Below, piece by piece: positions 16,700-24,437 of a stretch of 64,000 nt of DNA. The translations under genes were made by a program, and so were the position numbers. The notes beneath the pieces are model-generated. The model had not been told where the DNA came from, did not search any database, and was given only the letters and a program-made list of their open reading frames with translations. Origin of the DNA: Gelatiniphilus marinus (lineage in GTDB: Bacteria > Bacteroidota > Bacteroidia > Flavobacteriales > Flavobacteriaceae); NCBI RefSeq assembly GCF_042678305.1, contig NZ_JBHUDT010000008.1; one strand, given 5' to 3'. The first letter of the stretch is position 1, and the number at the start of each line of letters is the position of its first letter.

Positions 16700-17074
16700 A
16701 TGGACAATAATTCTTGCATAAGACAACAAGCCGATTTAGAACAAATTAATCGTTGCAAAGACACGGTTTCGGAATTAAACGAATCGTTCGACTATTTGGC
16801 GAATGGACTTTCATTAGTTGGGAATAGCGTAAGACTTAAAATACTATACCTACTCTTTGAAGAAGATAGGCTTTGCGTTTGTGATTTAAGTGATATTCTT
16901 GGAATGAATATTTCGGCCATTTCCCAGCATTTGAGAAAAATGAAAGACCGAAATCTATTAGAAACCGATAGAGAAGCCCAAACGATTTATTACTCATTGA
17001 CCGCTGAATATGAAAAACTACTCAATCCGTTTTTCGCAATACTTGATAAGAACAAAGTTTTAGAAGCAATATGA
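16700..17074 (+). CDS. ArsR/SmtB-family metal-responsive repressor
   Basis: A 124-residue winged-helix repressor. The helix-turn-helix is DLSDILGMNISAISQHLRKM, preceded by the metal-site motif LCVCDL in the alpha-3 position, as in ArsR-family thiol sensors. Further Cys residues near the N-terminus (NNSCIRQQ, NRCKDT) could also bind metal. It is the first gene of the operon and overlaps the MerT-HMA gene by 4 bases. A matching inverted repeat lies over its promoter, so autoregulation with metal-induced release is likely. The exact inducer (Hg, As, Cd or Zn) cannot be read from sequence. Confidence 0.9.
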   Translation: MDNNSCIRQQADLEQINRCKDTVSELNESFDYLANGLSLVGNSVRLKILYLLFEEDRLCVCDLSDILGMNISAISQHLRKMKDRNLLETDREAQTIYYSLTAEYEKLLNPFFAILDKNKVLEAI

Positions 17075-17670
17075 AAAGTGAAAATAAATTAATTGGAGCA
17101 GGCTTGCTAACTGCAATTACAGCTTCCTTATGCTGTATTACGCCTGTTTTGGCTCTTATCGCAGGAACAAGTGGGATTGCTTCAACATTCTCTTGGATAG
17201 AACCTTTTAGACCTTACCTAATCGGGCTTACAATTTTAGTTCTTTGTTTTGCCTGGTATCAAATGCTAAAGCCTAAAAAGGAAATCGATTGTGAATGTGA
17301 GACAGACGAAAAACCAAAATTCACACAGTCCAAAACTTTTTTAGGAATTATAACTGTATTTGCAATAGTAATGTTGGCATTTCCATACTATTCAGGAATT
17401 TTTTACCCAGACACGGCAAAACACATTATCGTAGTAGATAAATCGGATATTAAAACAACTGAATTTAAAATTAGTGGAATGACCTGTGCGGGTTGTGAGG
17501 AACACGTAAACCACGAAGTAAATAAACTCAGCGGAATCGTGAGCTCAAAAGCATCATACGAAAGTGGAAATGCAATCATTGAATTTGATAAAACCAAGAC
17601 CAATGAAGCGGAAATTGAGAAAGCAATTAATTCTACAGGTTATAACGTGACCGACAAAAAAGAAAAATAA
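17071..17670 (+). CDS. MerT-like transporter fused to HMA domain
   Basis: A 199-residue membrane protein. The first helix carries the MerT Cys pair (SLCCITPVLAL), which passes Hg(II) across the inner membrane. Two more helices follow (LIGLTILVLCFAWYQM and GIITVFAIVMLAFPYYSG). The C-terminal 70 residues are a MerP-like heavy-metal-associated domain with GMTCAGCEEHV. This fuses the two functions that are separate MerT and MerP in Proteobacteria. A further Cys pair (DCECETDE) sits in the loop. It overlaps neighbours by 4 and 1 bases. Transport is clear; mercury specificity is by family. Confidence 0.88.
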   Translation: MKSENKLIGAGLLTAITASLCCITPVLALIAGTSGIASTFSWIEPFRPYLIGLTILVLCFAWYQMLKPKKEIDCECETDEKPKFTQSKTFLGIITVFAIVMLAFPYYSGIFYPDTAKHIIVVDKSDIKTTEFKISGMTCAGCEEHVNHEVNKLSGIVSSKASYESGNAIIEFDKTKTNEAEIEKAINSTGYNVTDKKEK

Positions 17671-17876
17671 TGGAAACTATATTGACATCTGAAATAACTT
17701 GCCCAAACTGCGGACATAAAAAAGTAGAAGAAATGCCAACGGAATCTTGTCAATTCTTTTATGAATGTGAGAGTTGCAAAACGGTTCTAAAACCAAATGA
17801 AGGAGATTGTTGTGTTTATTGTTCTTACGGAACTGTGCCTTGTCCGCCGATTCAAGAAAACAAAAGTTGTTGCTGA
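17670..17876 (+). CDS. Cys-rich GDCCVYCSYG small protein
   Basis: A 68-residue protein with twelve cysteines in zinc-ribbon-like pairs: CPNCGHKK, CQFFYECESC, then GDCCVYCSYGTVPCPP and a CC end. The GDCCV-CSYGTVPCPP segment is a recurrent signature of a small family next to mer-type genes in Bacteroidota. It overlaps the MerT-HMA gene by one base. A role as cytosolic metal buffer or chaperone is plausible but not shown. The first half resembles a zinc ribbon; the second half may form a separate thiolate site. Confidence 0.85.
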   Translation: METILTSEITCPNCGHKKVEEMPTESCQFFYECESCKTVLKPNEGDCCVYCSYGTVPCPPIQENKSCC

Positions 17877-17911
17877 AAAGACAATACTCTAAAAAATGAT
17901 ATATTAGGAAA

Positions 17912-18322
17912 ATGCAAACGGAAGAAGAAATCCTAAAAATAAAAAAAGTAAAAAACACCGCAGTACGAACGGTTGTTCTGCGCCATCTTTTAAGCCTAGA
18001 AAAAGCTCAATCATTAAAGGATATTGAAAATGCGCTGCCCTATACGGATAGAAGTTCTATTTTCAGAACACTAAAAACATTTGAGGAAAACAAAGTTATC
18101 CACAGCATTGAAGATGGCTCTGGAATGACCAAATATGCAGTTTGTGCGGAAGGCTGTAACTGCGACCCAAAAGATTTGCACTATCATTTTTATTGTACTA
18201 ACTGCGACAAAACGTTTTGTCTTTTCGACGTTCCTATTCCCAATATTCAACTTCCAAAAAATTTCAAGTTGCAACAAGCAAATATGGTCGTGAAAGGCCT
18301 GTGCGACAACTGCAACAGATAA
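17912..18322 (+). CDS. Fur-family transcriptional regulator
   Basis: A 136-residue Fur-family regulator. The N-terminal winged helix (RTVVLRHLLSLEKAQSLKDIENAL, quoted in part, and SSIFRTLKTFEENKVIHSI) is followed by a dimerisation domain with HYHFYCTNCDKTFCL and a final CDNC, giving the two CX2C structural zinc pairs. An extra Cys-rich segment (CAEGCNCDP) could tune metal specificity. It lies between the Cys-rich protein and the TonB receptor on the same strand, 35 and 67 bases apart. It may control the downstream receptor and cation transporter. Whether it senses Zn, Fe or Hg is open. Confidence 0.88.
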   Translation: MQTEEEILKIKKVKNTAVRTVVLRHLLSLEKAQSLKDIENALPYTDRSSIFRTLKTFEENKVIHSIEDGSGMTKYAVCAEGCNCDPKDLHYHFYCTNCDKTFCLFDVPIPNIQLPKNFKLQQANMVVKGLCDNCNR

Positions 18323-18389
18323 TCTTTGCAATCGAGTTGCGGTAAATGCTAAATACATTTGCAATATTCTTAAAAACCAGAATAAGCAA

Positions 18390-20573
18390 ATGAAAAAAGT
18401 ATTTTTAAACACATTATTTTTAATGTTATCAATTATATCATTCGCACAAACGAGTGATATTTCCATTTCTGTGAGCGATGCCGAAACAGATGGGCCATTA
18501 TTGGGAGCGACTGTATATTTTGAAGAATTAGAGAAAGGAGCAGTAACAGATTTTGACGGAATTGCCACATTTACAGAAATCCCAAATGGAAACCAAACCG
18601 TAAAAATTTCATATGTAGGTTTTAAAACCATTGAAACCACTATTGAGGTTGGCACAAAAAAAGAGTTCTCTTTCAAGCTCGAATCGGGAGGAAATGAATT
18701 GGATGAAGTCGTAATACAATCTTCAAGAAGTACACGAACTGTTAGAAAAATACCTACGAGAATAGAATTTATAGGTGCGGAAGAATTAGGCGAAAAAGCA
18801 GTAATGAATCCGACTAATATTTCAATGGTGCTTCGTGAAAGTACCGGAATACAAATGCAACAAACCTCGTTAAGTAGTGGAAACACCAATATTAGAATTC
18901 AAGGTCTCGATGGACGTTATACACAACTTTTAAGAGACGGATTTCCTTTGTATGGTGGATTTTCAAGTGGTTTGAGTATTTTACAAATTCCGCCTCTAGA
19001 CCTACAACAATTTGAGATAATAAAAGGAAGTTCTTCTACACTTTATGGAGGAGGGGCTATTGCGGGTTTAATAAATATGGTATCAAAAACACCTGATGAA
19101 GAACCATCTTTGGATATTATGCTAACTCAAACACAAGCGTTGGGTAGTACAGCAAATGTCTTTTATAGTAAGCGAAATGAAAAATTTGGAGTTTCATTAT
19201 ACAGTTCTGGTCATTACCAAAAAGCGTATGACCCAGAAGATGATGGTTTCAGCAATCTACCAAAAACAACTTCGTTATCTTTTAACCCCAAATTCTTTTA
19301 TTATCCTTCAGAAAAAACAACTTTTTGGATAGGTTTAAATGGAACTTATGACGACAGAATTGGTGGAGACATTACAAAAATTGAAAGTGGCGAAAATGGG
19401 ATTCATCAATATACCGAAGAAAATCTTTCTAAAAGATTGAGCAGTCAGGCTGTTTACGAAACACAGATAGATTCGGTCAGTTCATTGAACATCAAGAATA
19501 GCATCTCATTTTTCGATAGAAAACTATCTATTACCGATTTCAGTTTTGACGGCAAACAAACCAATACATTCACAGAAATCAACTATCAAAAGGCATCCAA
19601 AAAAACCGATTGGATTTTTGGTGCAAATTTATACACATCTAATTTTGATGAAAATGATAATGCGACATTACAACGAGACCAATCAGACGTTACTTATGGA
19701 GCATTTGTAAACAACATTTACGACGTTTCAGATAGTTGGATTTTAGAAACAGGATTAAGAGCAGACTACAATACAGATTTCGGTTTTTTTCCACTTCCAA
19801 GAGTTTCCTTGCTTTACAAGAACGACAGCGGATTTTCGAGCAGAATTGGTGGTGGATTAGGTTATAAAATTCCAGATATTTTCACCGAAGAGGCGGAATA
19901 TATCAGTTTTGAAAATGTACTTGCTATAGATAAATCTGCTTTAAAGGCAGAACGTTCCTATGGTGTCAATTTTGATGTGAATTACCAAACAAGGTTATTC
20001 GATGTGGTAGGTTTTAGTGTTAACCAACTCTTCTACGTTTCAGCTATTAACAACGGGCTATTATTAAATTCAACAGACGATGGATTTTTTATGTTTGAAA
20101 ATGCAACCGATAAAATAATAAGCAAGGGAGCGGAAACCAATATTAAATTTACGTACAAGGATTTTAGATGGTTTTTAAACTATGCACTCATTGATACAAA
20201 GCTGAACTATTTGGCAGGAAATCCGCAAAAACCGCTCACAGCAAAACATAATGCAGGTAGCGTTTTAATGTACGAATCTGATAAATGGCGCATAGGTTAT
20301 GAAACTTTTTACACAGGAAAGCAGTTTTTGTCTAATGGCACAGAAACCACGGATTTTATAACTATGGGATTGCTTTTAATGCGCAATTTCAAATGGGGAA
20401 CAACCTTTGTAAATTTTGAAAACTTTACAGACAGAAGACAAAGTAGGTTTTCACCTTTGGTTTTGCCACCACACGACAATCCAGAATTTCCAGAAATTTA
20501 TGCGCCTACGGACGGTTTTATTTTTAGTGTAGGAGTAATTATTAAACCTTTTGGAAACGAAGATGAAGACTAA
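18390..20573 (+). CDS. TonB-dependent outer-membrane receptor
   Basis: A 727-residue receptor with signal peptide (ending SFAQ), a carboxypeptidase-regulatory-like N-terminal domain (about 20-95), a plug with NIRIQGLDGRYTQLL and STLYGGGAIAGLINM (about 110-240) and a beta-barrel ending in the C-terminal aromatic-type strand (VIIKPFGNEDED tail is longer than usual). Position inside the metal operon, after a Fur regulator and before a cation transporter, suggests it handles a metal complex. In a resistance locus an outer-membrane importer is unexpected. Ligand unknown. Confidence 0.88.
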   Translation: MKKVFLNTLFLMLSIISFAQTSDISISVSDAETDGPLLGATVYFEELEKGAVTDFDGIATFTEIPNGNQTVKISYVGFKTIETTIEVGTKKEFSFKLESGGNELDEVVIQSSRSTRTVRKIPTRIEFIGAEELGEKAVMNPTNISMVLRESTGIQMQQTSLSSGNTNIRIQGLDGRYTQLLRDGFPLYGGFSSGLSILQIPPLDLQQFEIIKGSSSTLYGGGAIAGLINMVSKTPDEEPSLDIMLTQTQALGSTANVFYSKRNEKFGVSLYSSGHYQKAYDPEDDGFSNLPKTTSLSFNPKFFYYPSEKTTFWIGLNGTYDDRIGGDITKIESGENGIHQYTEENLSKRLSSQAVYETQIDSVSSLNIKNSISFFDRKLSITDFSFDGKQTNTFTEINYQKASKKTDWIFGANLYTSNFDENDNATLQRDQSDVTYGAFVNNIYDVSDSWILETGLRADYNTDFGFFPLPRVSLLYKNDSGFSSRIGGGLGYKIPDIFTEEAEYISFENVLAIDKSALKAERSYGVNFDVNYQTRLFDVVGFSVNQLFYVSAINNGLLLNSTDDGFFMFENATDKIISKGAETNIKFTYKDFRWFLNYALIDTKLNYLAGNPQKPLTAKHNAGSVLMYESDKWRIGYETFYTGKQFLSNGTETTDFITMGLLLMRNFKWGTTFVNFENFTDRRQSRFSPLVLPPHDNPEFPEIYAPTDGFIFSVGVIIKPFGNEDED

Positions 20574-20574
20574 A

Positions 20575-21369
20575 ATGAACAAAACGGTATTTGAAATTAG
20601 CAAGATGGATTGTCCTTCCGAGGAAAACCTAATCCGAATGAAACTGGACGGAATTCCAGAAGTTAAAAACCTTGACTTCGACATCGCTAAACGAAAACTG
20701 ACCGTTTTTCACAACGGACAGGCAGACCAAATTGAAAAGTCGATTGACGAATTGAAATTAGGAGGAAAGAAAATTTCAACAGAACAAACCCACGAAACGG
20801 ATTTTGATGAAAAAACAAGCCAAAAAAGGTTACTTTGGATTGTTCTTGCAATTAATTTCGCCTTCTTCATTATTGAAATGACGACAGGACTGATTTCAAA
20901 ATCAATGGGATTAGTTGCGGATAGTTTGGATATGCTTGCGGATAGTTTTGTTTATGGAATTAGCTTGTTTGCGGTTGGAGGAACGTTGATTAAGAAAAAA
21001 CGCATTGCAAAATTAGCTGGATATTTTCAAATAACACTTGCAATTATTGGATTTGTGGAAGTGTTGAGAAGATTTTTCGGAGCCGATAGGCTTCCCGATT
21101 TTTCGACAATGATTATCGTTTCAATTTTTGCACTTATTGCGAACGGCTTGTGCCTTTATATTTTGCAAAAGTCCAAAAGCAAAGAAGAGGCACATATGAA
21201 AGCGAGTATGATTTTTACTTCTAATGATGTCATTATTAATTTAGGGGTTATAACCGCAGGAGTTTTGGTCAATTGGCTAAATTCTAATAAACCTGATTTG
21301 ATTATCGGAACAATCGTATTTGTCTTGGTAATTCAAGGTGCTTTTAGAATTTTAAAACTTGGTAAGTAA
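20575..21369 (+). CDS. Cation transporter (CDF-like) with degenerate HMA domain
   Basis: About 264 residues from the chosen ATG at 20575, 2 bases after the receptor stop; an ATG at 20563 overlapping that stop is also possible. The N-terminal 65 residues look like a ferredoxin-fold HMA domain, but the motif is MDCPSEENLIRM with only one cysteine, so classical two-Cys metal binding is lost. Five to six membrane helices follow, including GLVADSLDMLADSFVYGISLFAVGG (shown in part), the cation-diffusion-facilitator signature with Asp pairs. It probably exports a divalent cation. It is the last gene of the plus-strand metal operon. Confidence 0.82.
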   Translation: MNKTVFEISKMDCPSEENLIRMKLDGIPEVKNLDFDIAKRKLTVFHNGQADQIEKSIDELKLGGKKISTEQTHETDFDEKTSQKRLLWIVLAINFAFFIIEMTTGLISKSMGLVADSLDMLADSFVYGISLFAVGGTLIKKKRIAKLAGYFQITLAIIGFVEVLRRFFGADRLPDFSTMIIVSIFALIANGLCLYILQKSKSKEEAHMKASMIFTSNDVIINLGVITAGVLVNWLNSNKPDLIIGTIVFVLVIQGAFRILKLGK

Positions 21370-21375
21370 TTTATT

Positions 21376-22038
21376 CTACTTTCTCTTATCGCCAGCACCT
21401 TTATCAAAGGCAATTAGATTAAACAGTTCTCGCATTCTGCTGCGAACACGATTGCCATAACGTTCTTCTAATTCTTCAGCATTTAGGTTGGTGGTTGCGT
21501 GGGTTTTGATTTTTTGTTTGGTCTCAAGGTATAGCTCATATCGAGATAAAAGTACTTCGCCCATTACGTTCAGGTCTTTACCATAAAAACGTCCGGCGGG
21601 TTCAATACCTAAATCATCAAAACAGAAAAATTTAGTATTACCATATTCCTCAATGGTCTTAAAACCAAGATGGTTAAAACTAAAGGTTACGTTCCTACAA
21701 GGAATCATTTCATAAGGTCTTTGCATTGGCACAATATATCTCAGCAATTTCATTAAGCTGGTTTTACCACAACCAACTGGTCCGGAAAGTAGGATTCCTT
21801 TATCCATATCTATACCAAAGCTTTTGCAATTATCTTTATCCTTAATGAAGTAAGAGCAGAGCTTCAGAAGTATATCTCTATCTTCGTCATAAATCCTGAA
21901 CTTTTCACCAAAAAGTAGTTTCCCTTTAGCATTCAAATAGATTAATATTTTTGGAAAATCATAAAATATACTTTTGCCATCAAATTTTCCTAGCGAATAT
22001 TCTACGCCACCTTCGGTAATTTTAGAGGGGTTGTCCAT
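21376..22038 (-). CDS. DnaC-like helicase-loader ATPase
   Basis: A 220-residue AAA+ protein. Walker A is LSGPVGCGKTSLMKLL near residue 70, Walker B FFCFDDLGIEP near 130, sensor-1 THATTNLNAEELEERYG and a C-terminal RVRSRMRELF arginine motif. This is the DnaC/IstB/lambda-P-like loader group that delivers the replicative helicase to an origin. It overlaps the preceding replication gene by 17 bases, forming the typical initiator-loader pair. It most likely supports replication of the excised ICE circle. No transposase accompanies it, which argues against IstB. Confidence 0.8.
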   Translation of the reverse strand: MDNPSKITEGGVEYSLGKFDGKSIFYDFPKILIYLNAKGKLLFGEKFRIYDEDRDILLKLCSYFIKDKDNCKSFGIDMDKGILLSGPVGCGKTSLMKLLRYIVPMQRPYEMIPCRNVTFSFNHLGFKTIEEYGNTKFFCFDDLGIEPAGRFYGKDLNVMGEVLLSRYELYLETKQKIKTHATTNLNAEELEERYGNRVRSRMRELFNLIAFDKGAGDKRK

Positions 22039-22741
22039 AATCTTTGTTTTTAGTGGTTCGCAAGTTGTCCTTGATTTGGGACGCTTGTTTTTTGTTTGAT
22101 TCGTTTTTTTCGTCGAATAATTCTGTTCTGTCCATCCAATTTGTGGCTAGAGCTCGCCAATCACGAATTGTTTGCCCATCGCTTGTTTGCCAGTTCCGAG
22201 TTTCATAGTGCTCAAAGAACTTTTTCCCCTCATCTGCATCAAAACTATTTTCTTCAAAAAAATCAATAACCGCCTGCCTGCCTTTTGGCTGTTTTATATA
22301 GTTTTCTTGTTTAGTATTGTTTGTATTAGATACCAGTACTTGTCCATTTATGGGATGGTGCTGTCCCACAACTGGTTCACGTATGGGATAGTACTGTTCC
22401 GCAAGCTGTTCTAATGTGGGATTGTACCGTCCCATATCTGGTTCGTTACTTGTACCAATAATGGACATCTTGATTTTACTGCCTTTATAGGGATTGTTAG
22501 ATGGGAAATAGGATAAGTAAAGCCACGAGTCCAAATCCGTAACGCAGCGGTGGTATGTGGATTTTGAGCCTATTTTAGCACAACGCATTAAATCTCTACG
22601 GTTCACATAAAACTCATCTGCAAAGCGACTACTGTTCCATTCTTGGAACAGCGCCATATACAGACTGATATGGGTAGGATTTAGGCGGTCATCAAAATAG
22701 AACTTTTCAAAAGCCGCATTAAGTAGCTTTATATAGTTCAT
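22022..22741 (-). CDS. Winged-helix replication initiator-like protein
   Basis: A 239-residue protein. Residues 1-90 resemble the N-terminal winged helix of phage/ICE replication proteins (NPTHISLYMALFQEW, VNRRDLMRCAKIGSKSTYHRC). The middle (about 98-140) consists of three 11-residue repeats encoded by 33-bp DNA repeats. The C-terminal part (about 150-205) has a DnaD/replication-like segment (VIDFFEENSFDADEG, DWRALATNWM). It lies between an Xis-like gene and a DnaC-like loader, the arrangement of lambda O and P. The initiator role is inferred from this layout and the internal iteron-like repeats. Confidence 0.7.
   Translation of the reverse strand: MNYIKLLNAAFEKFYFDDRLNPTHISLYMALFQEWNSSRFADEFYVNRRDLMRCAKIGSKSTYHRCVTDLDSWLYLSYFPSNNPYKGSKIKMSIIGTSNEPDMGRYNPTLEQLAEQYYPIREPVVGQHHPINGQVLVSNTNNTKQENYIKQPKGRQAVIDFFEENSFDADEGKKFFEHYETRNWQTSDGQTIRDWRALATNWMDRTELFDEKNESNKKQASQIKDNLRTTKNKDYGQPL
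22349..22433. repeat. Three 33-bp-spaced iteron-like palindromes (candidate origin)
   Basis: Near-identical 19-bp units begin at 22349, 22382 and 22415, exactly 33 bp apart. The consensus is TATGGGATNGTACTGTCCC; each unit is itself partly palindromic (GGGAT, central GTAC or GTGC, RTCCC). They lie within the replication-initiator-like gene, flanked by an AT-rich stretch at about 22250-22335. The layout recalls origins placed inside their own initiator genes. Confidence 0.65.
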
Positions 22742-22744
22742 TAT

Positions 22745-23029
22745 TTAGGATTTTGAACCGTGCTCTACACGGTTTGAAGTCATTATATTTTGTATTTCCT
22801 CGGCATCGTAGTAGATAATACCACCAACTTTAGTGTAGGGCAAAGTGCCATTGATTCGAAGATTTTGTAAAGTACCTGGACTTACCTGAAGCAAATCCAT
22901 AACCTCAGAAGATTTGAGGTATCTTTTGAGTTTTCCAGTAGTTTGTTTAGATAATAATTTTTTGATGTCATCGAGCAATTCCATTTTGAATTCCCGAAGG
23001 TCGTCTGTTGTAATAATACTTGTCGGCAT
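22745..23029 (-). CDS. Xis-like helix-turn-helix (MerR-type excisionase) protein
   Basis: A 94-residue protein of the HTH_17 excisionase group. The DNA-binding part is KYLKSSEVMDLLQVSPGTLQNLRINGTLPYTKVGG (quoted in part) and YYDAEEI, typical of small Xis and regulator proteins of Bacteroides elements. The N-terminal 35 residues are helical (LREFKMELLDDIKKLL). It is the first gene of the xis-rep-loader operon, starting 3 bases before the rep gene. It may act in excision, in regulation, or both. Two ACCGTANTACGGT palindromes lie upstream. Confidence 0.8.
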   Translation of the reverse strand: MPTSIITTDDLREFKMELLDDIKKLLSKQTTGKLKRYLKSSEVMDLLQVSPGTLQNLRINGTLPYTKVGGIIYYDAEEIQNIMTSNRVEHGSKS

Positions 23030-23051
23030 AATAGAACGGTTTTTAAAGTAA

Positions 23052-23089
23052 GAGACTATCGCATCGTTGTCAATTAATTTGATAGCCTC
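23052..23089 (-). promoter_or_regulatory. Inverted repeat in xis leader
   Basis: GAGACTATC (23052-23060) and GATAGCCTC (23081-23089) pair at 8 of 9 positions around a 20-base spacer, 23 bases upstream of the Xis-like start. It could be an operator or an RNA hairpin in the leader. Confidence 0.4.
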
Positions 23090-23152
23090 TGACCTGATTT
23101 GACTTTCGTTCTACAAATTTGAATAGCTTTAATGGATTTTATTCCCCAGTAC

Positions 23153-23167
23153 AACCGTACTACGGTT
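23153..23167. promoter_or_regulatory. Palindromic operator copy 1
   Basis: AACCGTACTACGGTT is a perfect inverted repeat of 7+1+7 bases, about 125 bases upstream of the xis-like start. A second copy lies 139 bases further. A regulator such as the neighbouring RteC-like protein is the natural candidate; RteC of CTnDOT is known to act on the excision promoter. Confidence 0.65.
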
Positions 23168-23291
23168 AAAATTTAACATTTTGAAATTTGATTTGTTTTA
23201 GTGCTGTTTTGTAGTGTTTCTGTAATTAAGAGACTCTTAAATTGTATCAAAATTTATGGAAAACAGGTGTGTAATATGATTACCGTAGGTC

Positions 23292-23306
23292 AACCGTAGT
23301 ACGGTC
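23292..23306. promoter_or_regulatory. Palindromic operator copy 2
   Basis: AACCGTAGTACGGTC contains the perfect core ACCGTAGTACGGT, matching copy 1 except at the centre and last base. A direct half-site ACCGTA lies 10 bases before it. It is about 37 bases past the rteC-like stop. Confidence 0.65.
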
Positions 23307-23342
23307 TTATTTTAACAAATAAAAGAAGAAACAAACCAATAA

Positions 23343-24185
23343 CTATTCCTCACTTTTGTCCATTTCCGAAAGAAGGGAAGTAGTTAGCTGGTCAAGAAAC
23401 AATGTCCGGCTATTTTTCCTATTCTTTATGTCCTGATAGGTTTTATAGATTTTCTTTGGGGTAAAGTCGAATACCTCTTGCAAAATTTTAGATAATTTAA
23501 TAATACTTAGACCTTTTTGTTTTGCAATTCCACTCGCGGATAATGCATAGAGAAGTTCTACCCAATCCGTATTAGTGAATGGCCAAGGAATTTTTTCTGT
23601 AGGTTTTATATTCACGCTATTGCCGTTCAATCTGTTTTTAATAGAATGTTTCTTTTGGTCCATATAGTTGATAAGAGAAATATACGCCTTGAACTTTCCC
23701 AAAAGCATATCTCGTGGTGTACAAAAATCTGGGTCTTGGAAATAGAATTTGGAAGTAGTAATATGGTAAGTATTAAGATGGGCTCTGGTATAGTAGGCTT
23801 TATCGAAGTGAGTTGCCCCGGATTTTACGTACTGGCCGAAGTCAATATTATAAAGGAAAAATCGATTTAATTTGTTAATCTTCTTTTTTACAAATTTTAA
23901 CTGGGCAGTTCTGTCTGCTTTAGGAAATTGAATTTCGAAAGAATGAATCTCTGAAAAATATATGAGCTTGACCAATGGTATTTGTTTGATTTTCTTGAAG
24001 AAGACTATTTCTTTTTCGATACTTTCAAAGTCATTAACCAAAATGTTTCTTTTAAAAACGGTAAGCAAATTTCTACTTAACTCGATGGAACGATAGGATT
24101 GTTCCAAAATCGGTAGATTTTCGAGCCTTATCTCGTCTAAAGCTACGAGAAGGTTTTTGCCTAACGTTTCTAAATCCATTTGCAA
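23343..24185 (-). CDS. RteC-like regulator
   Basis: A 280-residue RteC-domain protein. Recognisable parts are PRDMLLGKFKAYISLINYM (about 165-185) and the C-terminal block with VELLYALSASG, LSKILQEVFDF and a RTLFLDQLTTSLLSEM ending. In CTnDOT, RteC activates the excision operon by binding inverted repeats upstream of it. Here the gene lies just behind the xis operon and palindromes sit between them. No RteA/RteB two-component pair is present in the window, so the upstream signal differs, perhaps through the LuxR-type protein next to it. Confidence 0.85.
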   Translation of the reverse strand: MQMDLETLGKNLLVALDEIRLENLPILEQSYRSIELSRNLLTVFKRNILVNDFESIEKEIVFFKKIKQIPLVKLIYFSEIHSFEIQFPKADRTAQLKFVKKKINKLNRFFLYNIDFGQYVKSGATHFDKAYYTRAHLNTYHITTSKFYFQDPDFCTPRDMLLGKFKAYISLINYMDQKKHSIKNRLNGNSVNIKPTEKIPWPFTNTDWVELLYALSASGIAKQKGLSIIKLSKILQEVFDFTPKKIYKTYQDIKNRKNSRTLFLDQLTTSLLSEMDKSEE

Positions 24186-24369
24186 CCATAAATACAGTTA
24201 AGCCCAACAATATTTTGGGTATTCTTAGTTTCGGTGGGTTAGTTGTTGTTAGAATTCTTTAGTTAGTAAATGCGTAGAACAGGTACTTTAAAAAGTAGGA
24301 GTTTTTACGACAAGGGGCGGCTAAAGAACTAATGAAATGTAATAACATAATTTTGAAAGAAAGACATTT

Positions 24370-24411
24370 TATTCCGTAGATATATACGGAATAAGCCGTA
24401 TATTCCTACGG
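24370..24411. promoter_or_regulatory. Inverted repeats with CCGTA/TACGG half-sites
   Basis: TATTCCGTA (24370-24378) and TACGGAATA (24385-24393) form a perfect 9-bp inverted repeat. A second pair, CCGTA (24396-24400) and TACGG (24407-24411), follows. The half-site is that of the palindromes upstream of xis. The block lies between the LuxR-type gene and the rteC-like gene. It could be an operator for rteC expression or partly a terminator. Confidence 0.5.
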
Positions 24412-24437
24412 TAATTGTTGTCAAGCTAGGAATAACG

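Larger units (their letters stand above)
23030..23342. promoter_or_regulatory. Control region between rteC-like gene and xis operon
   Basis: This 313-base gap has no gene. It holds two perfect 13-bp palindromes (cores 23154-23166 and 23293-23305), an extra half-site ACCGTA at 23282-23287 and a 9-bp inverted repeat near the xis start (23052-23089). The xis promoter must lie here; no clean TTTG-N19-TAnnTTTG was found on the minus strand. Confidence 0.6.

Noticed and set aside
21376..22038. IstB transposition helper of an IS21 element
   Set aside because: No IstA transposase or terminal repeats nearby; the gene is coupled to a replication-initiator-like gene, so helicase loader fits better.
22349..22433. 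CRISPR array
   Set aside because: Only three degenerate units with 14-base spacing inside a coding gene and no cas genes anywhere in the window. They are better read as iteron-like repeats.
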